45,528 bases of DNA from a virus. This document shows, piece by piece, positions 15,421 to 23,037 of the stretch. The stretch spans positions 1-45,528 of the IMG/VR virus record IMGVR_UViG_3300009706_001403. One strand, 5' to 3'. A program made the translations under genes and the position numbers. How positions within the stretch are numbered: the first letter of the stretch is position 1; each line of letters opens with the position of its first letter. The notes beneath the pieces are model-generated. The model made no database searches. It was not told the origin of the DNA and saw only the letters and a list, made by a program, of their open reading frames with translations.

Positions 15421-15513
15421 AGGGTCTAGGCTCGGGCGGTGGGCTGGACATTACGCCAAGGGGACCACTTATTGAAGCCTATCCAGGTGCATAAGTCCGC
15501 CCCCGCCTTTTTT
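15421..15513 (+). ncRNA. GC-rich structured RNA ending in an intrinsic terminator; possible attenuator
   Basis: This is a GC-rich island in AT-rich DNA. The 3' strand GTCC-GCCC-CCGCC (15495-15507) pairs with GGCGG-t-GGGC-t-GGAC (15435-15449), giving 13 pairs with two bulged T, and six T follow. A competing helix TAGGCT/AGCCTA (15427-15432 with 15476-15481) would enclose GGCG/CGCC (15435-15438 with 15454-15457). It crosses the terminator stem, so it must form a pseudoknot or an alternative fold. ACTTAT/ATAAGT (15467-15472 with 15491-15496) is a third option. It matches no riboswitch consensus I know. tRNA-Ser begins 4 nt later. Confidence 0.55.
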
Positions 15514-15516
15514 ATT

Positions 15517-15609
15517 GGAAGCGTGGCAGAGTGGACGAATGCGGTTGACTGCTAATCAATTTAACGTCTTAACGGCGTTACGAAGGTTCGAATCCTTCCG
15601 CTTCCGCCA
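15517..15609 (+). tRNA. tRNA-Ser (anticodon GCT)
   Basis: The acceptor GGAAGCG pairs with CGCTTCC. The anticodon loop is CTGCTAA, a long variable arm (GTCTTAACGGC region) identifies a class II tRNA, and the T arm is GAAGG-TTCGAAT-CCTTC. CCA is encoded and its last A is the first base of an ATAAATA motif. Confidence 0.95.
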
Positions 15610-15637
15610 TAAATACATAAGATGTCTTGGATAAATA
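15609..15637 (+). promoter_or_regulatory. Two tandem late-type ATAAATA motifs before algH
   Basis: ATAAATA occurs at 15609-15615 and 15631-15637. The second lies 4 nt before the AlgH ATG at 15642, which has no Shine-Dalgarno sequence. The first is followed after 6 nt by an ATG opening only a 7-codon frame. Confidence 0.6.
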
Positions 15638-15641
15638 ATAT

Positions 15642-16205
15642 ATGAATAATTTGTCGCATAAATTTTTGATTGCGGGCCCGAGGTTAATGGACCCTCGCTT
15701 CCATAAAAGTATTGTTTACATTTATAAACATGATGAGAATGGCGCCCTCGGTTTTATTGTGAATAAGCCAATGCCTAATTCTCTTTGGTATGAATTGTGC
15801 AATAATGCAGAAGTTAAAAACCCTGTTGAAAAAGATGTTAAAGTTTGTTTCGGCGGCCCAATTGATACGCAAACTGGTTTTGTATTACATACTGCGGAGT
15901 ATGAAACTGAGTTTACAGAAAAAATAACAGGCGCCGTATCAATTACACAAGGATTACATATTATTGCTGATATTGCTCAAGGACTTGGCCCAAGAGAATA
16001 TATAATTATTTTAGGATATTCAAGTTGGACAGTCGGCCAAGTTGAAATGGAAATTGAGGCAGTATGGCCGAGACAAGATGGCGAAGGTTGGCTAGTAATT
16101 GATTTTACCGACGAATTAGCATTTGGGGTGGATCATAACGTTAAATGGAATAAAGCAATTGAATTATATGCTTCGAATACTGTAAGTAAATTATTAGAAT
16201 TTTAA
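15642..16205 (+). CDS. algH: AlgH/YqgE family protein (DUF179)
   Basis: The 187-residue protein matches the YqgE/AlgH pattern throughout: [63 protein letters not shown] and the closing [17 protein letters not shown]. Members are cytoplasmic proteins near 187 residues with an unclear molecular role; AlgH was first linked to alginate regulation in Pseudomonas. The ATG is 4 nt from a late-type promoter motif. One base separates its stop from the EF-G start, so the two are coupled. A link to translation or envelope stress during infection is possible but not shown. Confidence 0.93.
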   Translation: MNNLSHKFLIAGPRLMDPRFHKSIVYIYKHDENGALGFIVNKPMPNSLWYELCNNAEVKNPVEKDVKVCFGGPIDTQTGFVLHTAEYETEFTEKITGAVSITQGLHIIADIAQGLGPREYIIILGYSSWTVGQVEMEIEAVWPRQDGEGWLVIDFTDELAFGVDHNVKWNKAIELYASNTVSKLLEF

Positions 16206-16206
16206 A

Positions 16207-18312
16207 ATGAAAGACTTAAACAAATATAGAAATATAGGAATTTTTGCTCATGTAGACGCAGGTAAAACCACGACTACTGAACGTATTCTTAAACTTACAG
16301 GAAAGATCCACAAAATTGGTGAAGTCCATGACGGCGCCGCAACCACAGACTTTATGGAGCAAGAGCAAGAGCGAGGCATTACTATTCAAAGTGCCGCGAC
16401 TACTTGCTACTGGAATGATTATCAGTTAAACATTATAGATACTCCCGGTCACGTAGACTTCACTATTGAAGTCTACCGTTCCCTTAAAGTACTTGACGGT
16501 GGTATTGGTGTATTTTGTGCAAGTGGCGGCGTAGAGCCACAGTCAGAAACTAATTGGCGTTATGCTAACGATAGTGAAGTAGCACGTATTATATACGTTA
16601 ATAAAATGGATAGAGTTGGTGCTAATTTTAATCGTGTTATAGCACAAATAAAAACACGGCTTGGAGCGAAGCCGTTAGTTATGACATATCCAATCGGAGT
16701 CGAAGATACCTTTGTAGGTGTAATTGATATACTTACACAGAAGGCTTGGATATGGTCCGATCCGACTGACCCAACTTCTTATACTATAACTGACATCCCA
16801 GATGATAACGTACCCAATGAAAAAACAAGTGACAAGTACACATACAAAGAAATGGCAAAACAATATTATGATATATTAGTTGAGACAGTTGTTGAACAAG
16901 ATGACGAAGTTATGATGCAATGGATGGACGATCCAGATTCGATTAGTATTGAAGATTTAAAAATGTGTATACGCAAAGGTACTAATACATGTGAATTCTT
17001 TCCAACATATTGTGGCAGTTCATTTAAAAATAAAGGTGTACAAAACATATTAAATGCTGTGGTAGATTATTTGCCTAATCCAACTGAAGTTAATCCACAA
17101 CCAGAAGTAGATGAGAAAGGTGAAGCAACTGGTGAAGTTGCTATAGTGGATCCAGAAAGTCCATTAAGAGCACTTGCATTTAAAATAATGGAAGACAAAT
17201 ATGGCGCTTTAACTTTTATTAGAATATATTCTGGCCAAATAAAAAAAGGTGATTCGATATTAAATTCTTTCACACAAAAGAAAGAACGCATTGGGCGTAT
17301 TGTTGAAATGCATGCCGACTCTCGAGAAGAAATAAACAATGCCCAAGCAGGAGACATTGTAGCATTACTTGGAATGAAAAATGTACAAACAGGACATACT
17401 CTTTGTGATGTAAACAAGCCAGCAACTTTAGAACCAATGGTATTCCCAGATCCAGTTATCAGTATAGCAATTGAACCAAAGACACAAAGCGACATGGAAA
17501 GATTAGGAACTGCTATTGGTAAGATGGTACAAGAGGATCCGTCCTTTCATGTAGAAACAGATATAGAATCTGGACAAACAATACTTAAAGGTATGGGTGA
17601 ATTGCATTTAGATATTAAATGCGATATATTGAAACGCACACATGGTATAGAAGTTAGCGTTGGTAAACCACAAGTTGCATATAGAGAAACGATTACAAGA
17701 ACAATAGAAGACAGGTACATACATAAAAAGCAAACAGGTGGTGCAGGCCAATTTGCTGATATAGAATATATAATTGAGCCATTAGAACAAGGTGAAGGGT
17801 TTGTATTCGAAAGTAAAGTTATTGGAGGGAATGTTCCGCGAGAGTTTTTTCCAGCAATAGAAAAAGGATTTAAACAATCAGGACAATGTGGTGTATTAGC
17901 AGGCTATCCAATGCTTGATTATAAAGTAACATTAATAGATGGTTCTAGTCACCAGGTTGACAGTAGTGCAGTAGCATTCCAGCTCGCCGCCATGGCCGGA
18001 TACAGACAATCTATTCCTAAAGCCAGGCCGCAATTACTTGAACCAATAATGTTAGTTAATGTGTTTTGCCCAATAGATAAGGTAGGAGATGTTATTGGTG
18101 ATCTCAATAGTCGTAGAGGAATGATTAAAAATCAAGATATGCAAGGTACTATGGTTCGCATTGAGGCCGATTTACCATTAGGAGAGATGTTTGGATATAT
18201 TGGTGACTTGCGTGGGATGACATCCGGCCGTGGCCAATATAGTATGGAATTCTCACATTATGCGCCTGCTCCGAAGCATATTGCAGAAGTTATTATTAAG
18301 ACACAGGCATGA
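16207..18312 (+). CDS. fusA: Translation elongation factor G, full length
   Basis: EF-G drives ribosomal translocation and, with RRF, recycling. The 701-residue protein is complete. G1 AHVDAGKT is at residues 14-21, G2 RGITI at 56-60, G3 DTPGH at 78-82, G4 NKMD at 132-135, and G5-like GSSFKNKG is also present. Domains II to V follow, including [51 protein letters not shown] with the conserved domain IV histidine, RRGMI and [21 protein letters not shown]. No decay is visible. It is coupled to algH and followed by tRNA-Asn. It might replace a host EF-G that has been shut down or modified. EF-G on a T4-like phage is unusual in my knowledge. Confidence 0.98.
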   Translation: MKDLNKYRNIGIFAHVDAGKTTTTERILKLTGKIHKIGEVHDGAATTDFMEQEQERGITIQSAATTCYWNDYQLNIIDTPGHVDFTIEVYRSLKVLDGGIGVFCASGGVEPQSETNWRYANDSEVARIIYVNKMDRVGANFNRVIAQIKTRLGAKPLVMTYPIGVEDTFVGVIDILTQKAWIWSDPTDPTSYTITDIPDDNVPNEKTSDKYTYKEMAKQYYDILVETVVEQDDEVMMQWMDDPDSISIEDLKMCIRKGTNTCEFFPTYCGSSFKNKGVQNILNAVVDYLPNPTEVNPQPEVDEKGEATGEVAIVDPESPLRALAFKIMEDKYGALTFIRIYSGQIKKGDSILNSFTQKKERIGRIVEMHADSREEINNAQAGDIVALLGMKNVQTGHTLCDVNKPATLEPMVFPDPVISIAIEPKTQSDMERLGTAIGKMVQEDPSFHVETDIESGQTILKGMGELHLDIKCDILKRTHGIEVSVGKPQVAYRETITRTIEDRYIHKKQTGGAGQFADIEYIIEPLEQGEGFVFESKVIGGNVPREFFPAIEKGFKQSGQCGVLAGYPMLDYKVTLIDGSSHQVDSSAVAFQLAAMAGYRQSIPKARPQLLEPIMLVNVFCPIDKVGDVIGDLNSRRGMIKNQDMQGTMVRIEADLPLGEMFGYIGDLRGMTSGRGQYSMEFSHYAPAPKHIAEVIIKTQA

Positions 18313-18323
18313 TCTCTAGTCGA

Positions 18324-18398
18324 TCCGGAGTAGCTCAGCGGTAGAGTCGGAGACTGTTAATCTCTTTGTCGCAAGTTCGAATCTTGCCTCCGGAGCCA
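18324..18398 (+). tRNA. tRNA-Asn (anticodon GTT)
   Basis: The acceptor TCCGGAG pairs perfectly with CTCCGGA. The anticodon stem GGAGA/TCTCT encloses CTGTTAA, and the T arm is GCAAG-TTCGAAT-CTTGC. CCA is encoded. It lies between the EF-G and MlaC-like genes. Confidence 0.96.
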
Positions 18399-18415
18399 AT
18401 TTTAAGGAAATAGCA

Positions 18416-19051
18416 ATGTTAAAGTATAAAAGATTTTATATATTAGTGTTTATAAGTTCTGTTTTGCTATTTTTAGTTCCCGTTGCATTTGCTGAATCGT
18501 TGTCTCCGAGATATAACGATCCAAAGCAATTAATTGAAGATGTTATGTATGATGTAATATATACAATACGTACAGATCGCGAGCGTTATGAAAATAATGA
18601 TGAAGAAGTATATAAGTTAGTTAAGCGGAAAATAATGCCACATGTTGATGTTCGTAAAATGTCTAAGATTGTACTTGCACGACATTGGCGTCAAATGACT
18701 ATTGAGCAACAAACTGAATTTATGTACTTATTCGAAACTATAACAACAAGATCATATGCTGTGTATATATTAGAATATAAAGATAGTTATTCATTGCATT
18801 TTAAGCGAACTATATATCATAATAATGGGGAACGTGCAGTAGTTCATATGATATTAAAATTAGAACAAAATAGAGAAGTAGATACTAGATTTGCTTTATA
18901 TCAATCTCCAACTGCAATAGACAAATGGAAAATATATAATTTATCTATCGAAGGGATTAATTTTGGAATTGTATATAGAAGTACATATAGTAGTGTTATT
19001 AGACAGAGTGGAATTGAGGGATTGTTAGATAAAATGAGACAAAAATTATGA
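18416..19051 (+). CDS. mlaC: MlaC/Ttg2D-like periplasmic phospholipid-binding protein
   Basis: MlaC carries phospholipids between the outer-membrane MlaA complex and the inner-membrane MlaFEDB transporter. The 211-residue protein has a signal peptide with predicted cleavage after VAFA (residue 26). The family pattern follows: VYKLVKRKIMPHVDVRKMSKIVLARHWRQMT-EQQ-EF, then YAVYILEY and VHMILKLEQN. It ends with KWKIYNLSIEGINFGIVYRSTYSSVIRQSGIEGLLDKM. The last block closely follows the MlaC C-terminus. Its length is normal for the family. No other mla genes are visible, so it must act with host components or alone. The stop overlaps the next start (ATGA). Confidence 0.88.
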   Translation: MLKYKRFYILVFISSVLLFLVPVAFAESLSPRYNDPKQLIEDVMYDVIYTIRTDRERYENNDEEVYKLVKRKIMPHVDVRKMSKIVLARHWRQMTIEQQTEFMYLFETITTRSYAVYILEYKDSYSLHFKRTIYHNNGERAVVHMILKLEQNREVDTRFALYQSPTAIDKWKIYNLSIEGINFGIVYRSTYSSVIRQSGIEGLLDKMRQKL

Positions 19052-19392
19052 TAAATAGTAATATGAAATGTACAATAACAGTTACTGAAAGCGCACAAAA
19101 GAAAGTAGGAGAACTACTAGAAGGTGCACCAGATATGTCAGCAGTACGTGTATTTGTTGCAGGTTCAGGATGTTCTGGAATGACACATGGCATGACATTT
19201 GCTGATGAAAAAGAAGCAAGAGATATCGAGTTTGCACCTAAATTTTATATAGATCCTATAGCAATTCACTTTATGGATGGTGCTACAATAGATTATGAGA
19301 ACGATGGCTTTAAAGATTCGTTTGTATTCCATGATGTATTTAAACAGCAAGGCGGATCTGGATCATGCGGTGGGTGTGGCGCCGCAGTATAA
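19048..19392 (+). CDS. A-type Fe-S cluster carrier (IscA/ErpA-like), variant cysteines
   Basis: The 114-residue protein has the HesB/IscA fold pattern: ITVTESAQKKVGELL, VFVAGSGCSGM with Cys42, and FMDGATIDYENDGF. The C-terminal pair is Cys107/Cys110 in SGSCGGCG. Classical members use a Cys-x-Cys pair, so the C-x-x-C here is a variant. These proteins receive Fe-S clusters and deliver them to apoproteins. It overlaps the mlaC-like gene by 4 bp. The ATG at 19063 is an alternative start. A second, canonical carrier is encoded at 21607. Confidence 0.88.
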   Translation: MINSNMKCTITVTESAQKKVGELLEGAPDMSAVRVFVAGSGCSGMTHGMTFADEKEARDIEFAPKFYIDPIAIHFMDGATIDYENDGFKDSFVFHDVFKQQGGSGSCGGCGAAV

Positions 19393-19398
19393 TAAATA
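19392..19398 (+). promoter_or_regulatory. T4-type late promoter ATAAATA, leaderless geometry
   Basis: ATAAATA ends exactly 5 nt before the ATG at 19404; its first base is the last base of the preceding stop codon. No Shine-Dalgarno sequence lies between. Confidence 0.65.
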
Positions 19399-19403
19399 TC
19401 TGT

Positions 19404-20372
19404 ATGAATAGTAAACATGATACAGACCCAGCCACTTGGTACACCCCAGATTTAAATATGCTGAGTTATACAACCGGACTATATTGCGAGTTTGGTACAA
19501 TAAAAGAACAATTAGATAGATGGAATAAAACCCATATTGATTATAATCGTTCTTTTAAAAAGATTGCGTTTATTGGTGATAGTTATTGTGCAGATTTGAC
19601 TTCTGATAATAAAGATAAAGAAAATAGGTATTCTAGTTGGCCGGAGTTGGTTGCAAAACAGGTTAATGCAGAAATTTTACAAATTGGTTTTGGCGGGTTA
19701 GGTTTTGTTTCTTCGTTTTATAATGCATATGTAAGGCATCACCGGAATTTGGATCCATCAGAAATTGGCCAAACGGAATTATGTCCGGGCAGACTATCAG
19801 TTTTAGAACGAGCAGATATTATTATTGTTTGTATTAGTGCGCCCGATAGGTTACCAAATCGGCACGGATTTGCTTTTGGTCCTGCACAGGCTGTTAGGCC
19901 TGATAGGTCCATTATACCTAAGAAATATTTAAAAGCCTGTCAATTATACTATGAAAATATGTACTTTAGTAATTTTCATTATATTGCACAAAAAGGTGCA
20001 ATAAGAGAATTGGATGATATTGTATTTGAAGGTACAAAAAAACCAAATCAAATTATTGTATGGTTACCATGTTTTGAGGACTGTATGTGCGATTACGAAC
20101 CTAAATCGGGAGTTATTGGTGATGCACCATTATTTGATTTATTTCAACGAGATGCAACAAAATTAAATAAAGACATTTCACGTATGATAGATGAAGGCAT
20201 TGTATTTAGACAAGACCCTAGTGTAAGTAATCATATGATGAAAGAAACACAAGAACAACTTGCTAATCATATACTTAATTATATTGACAATAAAAAGGAA
20301 TTTGATTTATTGACACAGCACGGTGCTTCGAGATATACATTATCTATTACGGATATATTACATGATAACTAG
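19404..20372 (+). CDS. SGNH/GDSL-like hydrolase domain protein
   Basis: The 322-residue protein has a central block KKIAFIGDSYCADL matching the GDS(L/Y) nucleophile block of SGNH hydrolases (Ser60). GFGGLGFVSSF fits the glycine block, IIIVCISAPDR lies in a strand, and a late SNHMMKETQEQLANHI fits the final histidine block. The asparagine block is not certain. Such esterases occur as virion or tail enzymes that trim surface polysaccharides. The start at 19404 is placed by the late motif exactly 5 nt upstream; the longer frame from 19365 would run back through the Fe-S carrier gene. Confidence 0.65.
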   Translation: MNSKHDTDPATWYTPDLNMLSYTTGLYCEFGTIKEQLDRWNKTHIDYNRSFKKIAFIGDSYCADLTSDNKDKENRYSSWPELVAKQVNAEILQIGFGGLGFVSSFYNAYVRHHRNLDPSEIGQTELCPGRLSVLERADIIIVCISAPDRLPNRHGFAFGPAQAVRPDRSIIPKKYLKACQLYYENMYFSNFHYIAQKGAIRELDDIVFEGTKKPNQIIVWLPCFEDCMCDYEPKSGVIGDAPLFDLFQRDATKLNKDISRMIDEGIVFRQDPSVSNHMMKETQEQLANHILNYIDNKKEFDLLTQHGASRYTLSITDILHDN

Positions 20373-20487
20373 AATTAGAATTTTTTGGAATTCGCTTATA
20401 ATGAGATATCGTTATTGGAAAACAGATCGGAAACATAAACGCGAGTTAAAGAAATTACGTAAGAAAGATCCTTTTATATATGACTGA
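20362..20487 (+). CDS. Small basic protein (41 residues)
   Basis: This ORF overlaps the end of the SGNH-like gene by 11 bp and the start of the next gene by 8 bp, a packing typical of phage operons. It encodes an arginine/lysine-rich helix (RYRYWKTDRKHKRELKKLRKK). The high positive charge suggests nucleic acid or membrane binding. There is no clear ribosome site other than coupling, so support is moderate. Confidence 0.5.
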   Translation: MITRIRIFWNSLIMRYRYWKTDRKHKRELKKLRKKDPFIYD

Positions 20488-20977
20488 TGTTCGACGACAA
20501 TATGTAACGTGTAATCGTAGAGGTTATAAATTTTTAAATCCTGTAATTTGGGAAGTAATCGAAGAAAGGAAGTCATTAGGATATTCGCACGGTTTTGGAA
20601 CAGACTTTTGTGATCCTCCAGTTTATTATGTAGATCCAAAACAACGGCATCAAGAGCCTCTTAGTAATTTACCTAAAGGTTCAACAATTGAAGAAGAGCC
20701 CGAACCAGTTATTGTTGAAACAATTGAAGTTGTTAAGTATGAAACAGATCCAGAGATATTAAAAGAATTAGAAATATATCGTAATTATAAATTAAAAGAA
20801 AAATGGCAGTTAGAATATGATTGGCATTATGGACATGAATTAGAATGGAACTATAAAAGTAAAAAGGCCGCAGAAGAATATATGGAATATGTAAAAGATT
20901 TCTTTGGCCCAAAGTTAGTTGAAACTATTAAGAATATTAAGATAACAAAATATGTCATAGGAAAAGGGGGAGATTAA
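20480..20977 (+). CDS. Hypothetical protein, probably virion-associated
   Basis: I do not recognise this 165-residue protein. It is rich in aromatic residues and has an acidic proline-glutamate stretch (EEEPEPVIVETIEVV), then a charged helical C-terminal half (LKEKWQLEYDWHYGHELEWNYKSKKAAEEY). It lies in the late unit that begins with the SGNH-like gene at 19404. Its stop codon lies inside the palindromic terminator at 20962-20989. Confidence 0.7.
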   Translation: MTDVRRQYVTCNRRGYKFLNPVIWEVIEERKSLGYSHGFGTDFCDPPVYYVDPKQRHQEPLSNLPKGSTIEEEPEPVIVETIEVVKYETDPEILKELEIYRNYKLKEKWQLEYDWHYGHELEWNYKSKKAAEEYMEYVKDFFGPKLVETIKNIKITKYVIGKGGD

Positions 20978-20989
20978 TCTCCCCCTTTT
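20962..20989. terminator. Bidirectional terminator, perfect 28-bp palindrome
   Basis: An A4-G5 arm and its exact complement C5-T4, joined through AGATTAATCT, form a perfect palindrome between convergent genes. It works on both strands by symmetry. The stop of the plus-strand gene is in the loop. Confidence 0.9.
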
Positions 20990-21001
20990 ACAAGTTAACA
21001 A

Positions 21002-21304
21002 TTACCAGCGATTTTTACCAGTTGCAGGGTCCATTCTTTTTAATCCGCTATCAGCATCTATTTCACGGCCGTGAACATCGCGAATAGTTTTTCTTCCTGG
21101 ATTGATTATACCAGCAACATTTACCTTTTTGCGTTTAAAAAGACTGTTTAGCCATTTTGGTTGTGGCATTAACCACCAACCAACTGCAAGTCCGAGCACC
21201 ATTCCTACCCATTGTCCTGTGAACAATGCTGTAAGAAAAGCAAGTATAGTTGCTAGTGTTGCATTTGCGGCAACCCAAGCAATAACTAATGCGATAATTT
21301 CCAT
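21002..21304 (-). CDS. Small membrane protein
   Basis: This 100-residue protein has two adjacent hydrophobic helices (IIALVIAWVAANATLATILAFLTALF and GMVLGLAVGWWLM). They are followed by PQPKWLNSLFKRKK and a basic tail with KTIRDVHGREIDADSG. The VGWWLMPQPKW segment resembles the 35-residue membrane protein at 2585. The ribosome site is GGAG upstream of the ATG. It is the only minus-strand gene in this section and shares the palindromic terminator with the gene opposite. Function unknown. Confidence 0.75.
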   Translation of the reverse strand: MEIIALVIAWVAANATLATILAFLTALFTGQWVGMVLGLAVGWWLMPQPKWLNSLFKRKKVNVAGIINPGRKTIRDVHGREIDADSGLKRMDPATGKNRW

Positions 21305-21405
21305 GTCTGAATCTCCTATTACAATAGTTTATATAATATTTAAGGCAATGTATGCTTAGAATTAAGTTATTATTTAATATGGTTGCAATATAGACTTTTC
21401 TGTGT

Positions 21406-21413
21406 TATAAATA
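21406..21413 (+). promoter_or_regulatory. Consensus T4 late promoter TATAAATA, leaderless geometry
   Basis: The full octamer TATAAATA ends 5 nt before the ATG at 21419, without a Shine-Dalgarno sequence. It heads the zinc-ribbon/Fe-S carrier/ferredoxin cluster. Confidence 0.75.
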
Positions 21414-21418
21414 GTACT

Positions 21419-21610
21419 ATGCAACAAATAATGTGTGTACAGTGCAAAACAATGTTTCCAGTCGAACAATGCATATATTACTTCGATGAGAAGTTTTATA
21501 TTAAAGGAAGCACAAGGCAATTGCCATTTTGTGGTCCGAAGTGTAGCACGGAACATTATAATGAAGGCGGATGGGTTAATAAAGCAACGTTAAAAGGAGT
21601 AAAAGGATGA
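21419..21610 (+). CDS. Small Cys-rich zinc-ribbon-like protein
   Basis: The 63-residue protein contains CVQC near the N-terminus and FCGPKC further on, giving two CxxC/CxxxC pairs that could hold zinc or an Fe-S cluster. EQC and CST add cysteines. The start at 21419 is set by the late promoter; the frame is open to 21383 but that would precede the promoter. It overlaps the A-type carrier gene by 4 bp (ATGA). A role beside Fe-S proteins is suggested only by position. Confidence 0.65.
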   Translation: MQQIMCVQCKTMFPVEQCIYYFDEKFYIKGSTRQLPFCGPKCSTEHYNEGGWVNKATLKGVKG

Positions 21611-21945
21611 GTTTATTTACAGTAACAGAATCAGCAGAGTCGCAAATGATAAAGATTTGTAATAAACAAGAGGCAGATGTAGTTCGCTTTAGTATTAAGG
21701 GCGGCGGCTGTGCAGGTTTTGAATATAACTGGGAAATTAGTAATTCGGATTCTATTGAAAAGTTAGATGAGGTTATTGAATTAGCAGAGAATAAAAAGTT
21801 TGTTGTAGATAACATTAGTATAATGTATATAGCAGGTGCCGAGTTTGATTTTGTTGAAGAACTCATGGGTTCAGCATTTAAAGTTAACAACCCCAACGCT
21901 TCAAGCAGTTGTGGATGTGGGGAGAGCGTAGGATTTAGTTTATGA
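21607..21945 (+). CDS. A-type Fe-S cluster carrier (HesB/IscA/ErpA), canonical
   Basis: This 112-residue protein has the full ligand set Cys35 ([11 protein letters not shown]), Cys102 and Cys104 (SSCGCGES), and the conserved [24 protein letters not shown] block. It would carry Fe-S clusters to target enzymes. The gene is coupled by overlap both to the zinc-ribbon gene and to the 7Fe ferredoxin gene, implying maturation of that ferredoxin. HesB-like genes are known from marine T4-like phages; two copies in one window is notable. Confidence 0.95.
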   Translation: MSLFTVTESAESQMIKICNKQEADVVRFSIKGGGCAGFEYNWEISNSDSIEKLDEVIELAENKKFVVDNISIMYIAGAEFDFVEELMGSAFKVNNPNASSSCGCGESVGFSL

Positions 21946-22292
21946 CCTACATCGTAAATGATGCCTGTATTAAATGTTTATATCAAGATTGTATTATAGT
22001 TTGTCCTGTTGATTGTTTTTATGTAGGCGAAAATATGGTAGTCATCCACCCAGATGAATGTATTGACTGTGGTGTATGTGAACCAGAATGTCCTGTCAAG
22101 GCAATTGTACCAGATACAAGATTAAAACCAGATGAAACGCATTGGATCGATTTTAATCATAAATGGTCAGAAGCATGGCCTAATATTGTGCATAAAGGAA
22201 AAGTCCCAGATGATGCAAGTGATTGGGATAATGTACCAGATAAAATGAAGTATTTTTCAGAGGAGCCTGGCCCGGATCCAGGCGATGATTAA
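21942..22292 (+). CDS. fdxA: 7Fe ferredoxin ([3Fe-4S][4Fe-4S], FdxA type)
   Basis: The 116-residue protein starts [10 protein letters not shown] and contains [20 protein letters not shown] and CGVCEPECP. The cysteines at 9, 17 and 50 fit the 3Fe cluster. Those at 21, 40, 43 and 46 fit the 4Fe cluster, as in Azotobacter FdI-type proteins. The FdxA C-terminal extension (W-NI...DW-V) is also present. It carries low-potential electrons. Possible partners in the window are the KorB subunit encoded at 38957 and the radical SAM enzymes. It overlaps the A-type carrier gene by 4 bp. The C-terminus ends in a short acidic tail. Confidence 0.95.
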   Translation: MTYIVNDACIKCLYQDCIIVCPVDCFYVGENMVVIHPDECIDCGVCEPECPVKAIVPDTRLKPDETHWIDFNHKWSEAWPNIVHKGKVPDDASDWDNVPDKMKYFSEEPGPDPGDD

Positions 22293-22535
22293 ATGGGTAA
22301 ACAGAAATCAAGTAAAGGATATATATCAAAAGGCGATCGCCGCAATGTTGCTAAATCGATTTGTAAAGCAATAAGAAGAGATCGTACTTATTCGGACAAA
22401 GAAGAACAGGCTTGGACGTCATGGACGAATGGCTCGCCAACTCCTAAAATTATCCAAAAATCCTTAGGAATTGGTCCAAAAACGCAATATAAGCAATGGC
22501 TAATGCACGTATCCGTCCGCCCAAAAAAGGCATAA
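22293..22535 (+). CDS. Small basic hypothetical protein
   Basis: The 80-residue basic protein starts directly after the ferredoxin stop. It contains KGDRRNVAKSICKAIRRDR and a W-rich middle (AWTSWTNG). The lysine/arginine content suggests nucleic acid binding. No family is recognised. A sigma70-like promoter for the next unit begins 11 bp after its stop. Confidence 0.65.
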   Translation: MGKQKSSKGYISKGDRRNVAKSICKAIRRDRTYSDKEEQAWTSWTNGSPTPKIIQKSLGIGPKTQYKQWLMHVSVRPKKA

Positions 22536-22545
22536 TTTTTTAAGG

Positions 22546-22574
22546 TTGACAGAAGCAAGATATCATACTATAAT
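22546..22574 (+). promoter_or_regulatory. Sigma70-like promoter (copy 1 of a repeated promoter)
   Basis: TTGACA (22546-22551), 17 bp, then TATAAT (22569-22574). The spacer contains CAAGATATCAT, shared with the promoter at 22980-23007. Confidence 0.85.
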
Positions 22575-22624
22575 ATATATATTATGTATAAAATAAAGAT
22601 TTATAAACACGGAAGAGATCTACT

Positions 22625-22924
22625 ATGAGAAGTTCGATCTGCCCTGATGGAAAACGTAGGATTTTAACGAAGATCGAAGTTCCTATGGATATTGAAGATA
22701 TTACTCGGTATGCGTTTGAGTCAGTTGTGCGCCAGCATAATTTACCAAAGGATGAGTATATTGTACGATTAAAAAATATGAATAAACGTGAATTGCTTAG
22801 GGCGGCAAAAGAATGTATTAAATCCAATGGGAGAAATGATACTACACTTAGTATTGATCTACATAGCCCGAACAAATCTGAGATTTATGCCCATGTCCGT
22901 GCAATGTTCCCCGAAGTTGACTAG
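22625..22924 (+). CDS. Hypothetical early protein
   Basis: The 99-residue protein is the only gene under the strong sigma70-like promoter at 22546. It has a GGAAGAG ribosome site. The sequence shows mixed alpha/beta character (IEVPMDIEDITRYAFESVV, MNKRELLRAAKECIKSNG) and no membrane helix or catalytic motif. A host-type promoter and single-gene unit suggest early expression, perhaps a host-takeover factor. Function unknown. Confidence 0.7.
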   Translation: MRSSICPDGKRRILTKIEVPMDIEDITRYAFESVVRQHNLPKDEYIVRLKNMNKRELLRAAKECIKSNGRNDTTLSIDLHSPNKSEIYAHVRAMFPEVD

Positions 22925-22952
22925 AAAACCACTGTAAAATTAAGGGTTTATA

Positions 22953-22970
22953 TGTTGTATTTTTACAACA
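22953..22970 (+). terminator. Hairpin between two early units (weak terminator candidate)
   Basis: TGTTGTA and TACAACA form a 7-bp stem with a TTTT loop. No T run follows, so termination is uncertain. Confidence 0.35.
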
Positions 22971-22979
22971 GAATTAAGG

Positions 22980-23007
22980 TTGACAAACCAAGATATCATG
23001 CTATAAT
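22980..23007 (+). promoter_or_regulatory. Sigma70-like promoter (copy 2 of a repeated promoter)
   Basis: TTGACA (22980-22985), 16 bp, then TATAAT (23002-23007). The spacer holds CAAGATATCAT as in the promoter 434 bp upstream, and both are preceded by TTAAGG or TAAGG. Confidence 0.85.
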
Positions 23008-23037
23008 GTATACATAATGAGAAATAAGGAATACTAG

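Noticed and set aside
15421-15513. Known riboswitch or T-box, ZTP, glnA/downstream-peptide or SRP RNA
   Set aside because: The conserved core words of these families, as I know them, are not found; only the fold competition is supported.
15616-15645. Seven-codon ORF after the first ATAAATA at 15609
   Set aside because: It is too short to support as a gene and may be chance between the tandem motifs.
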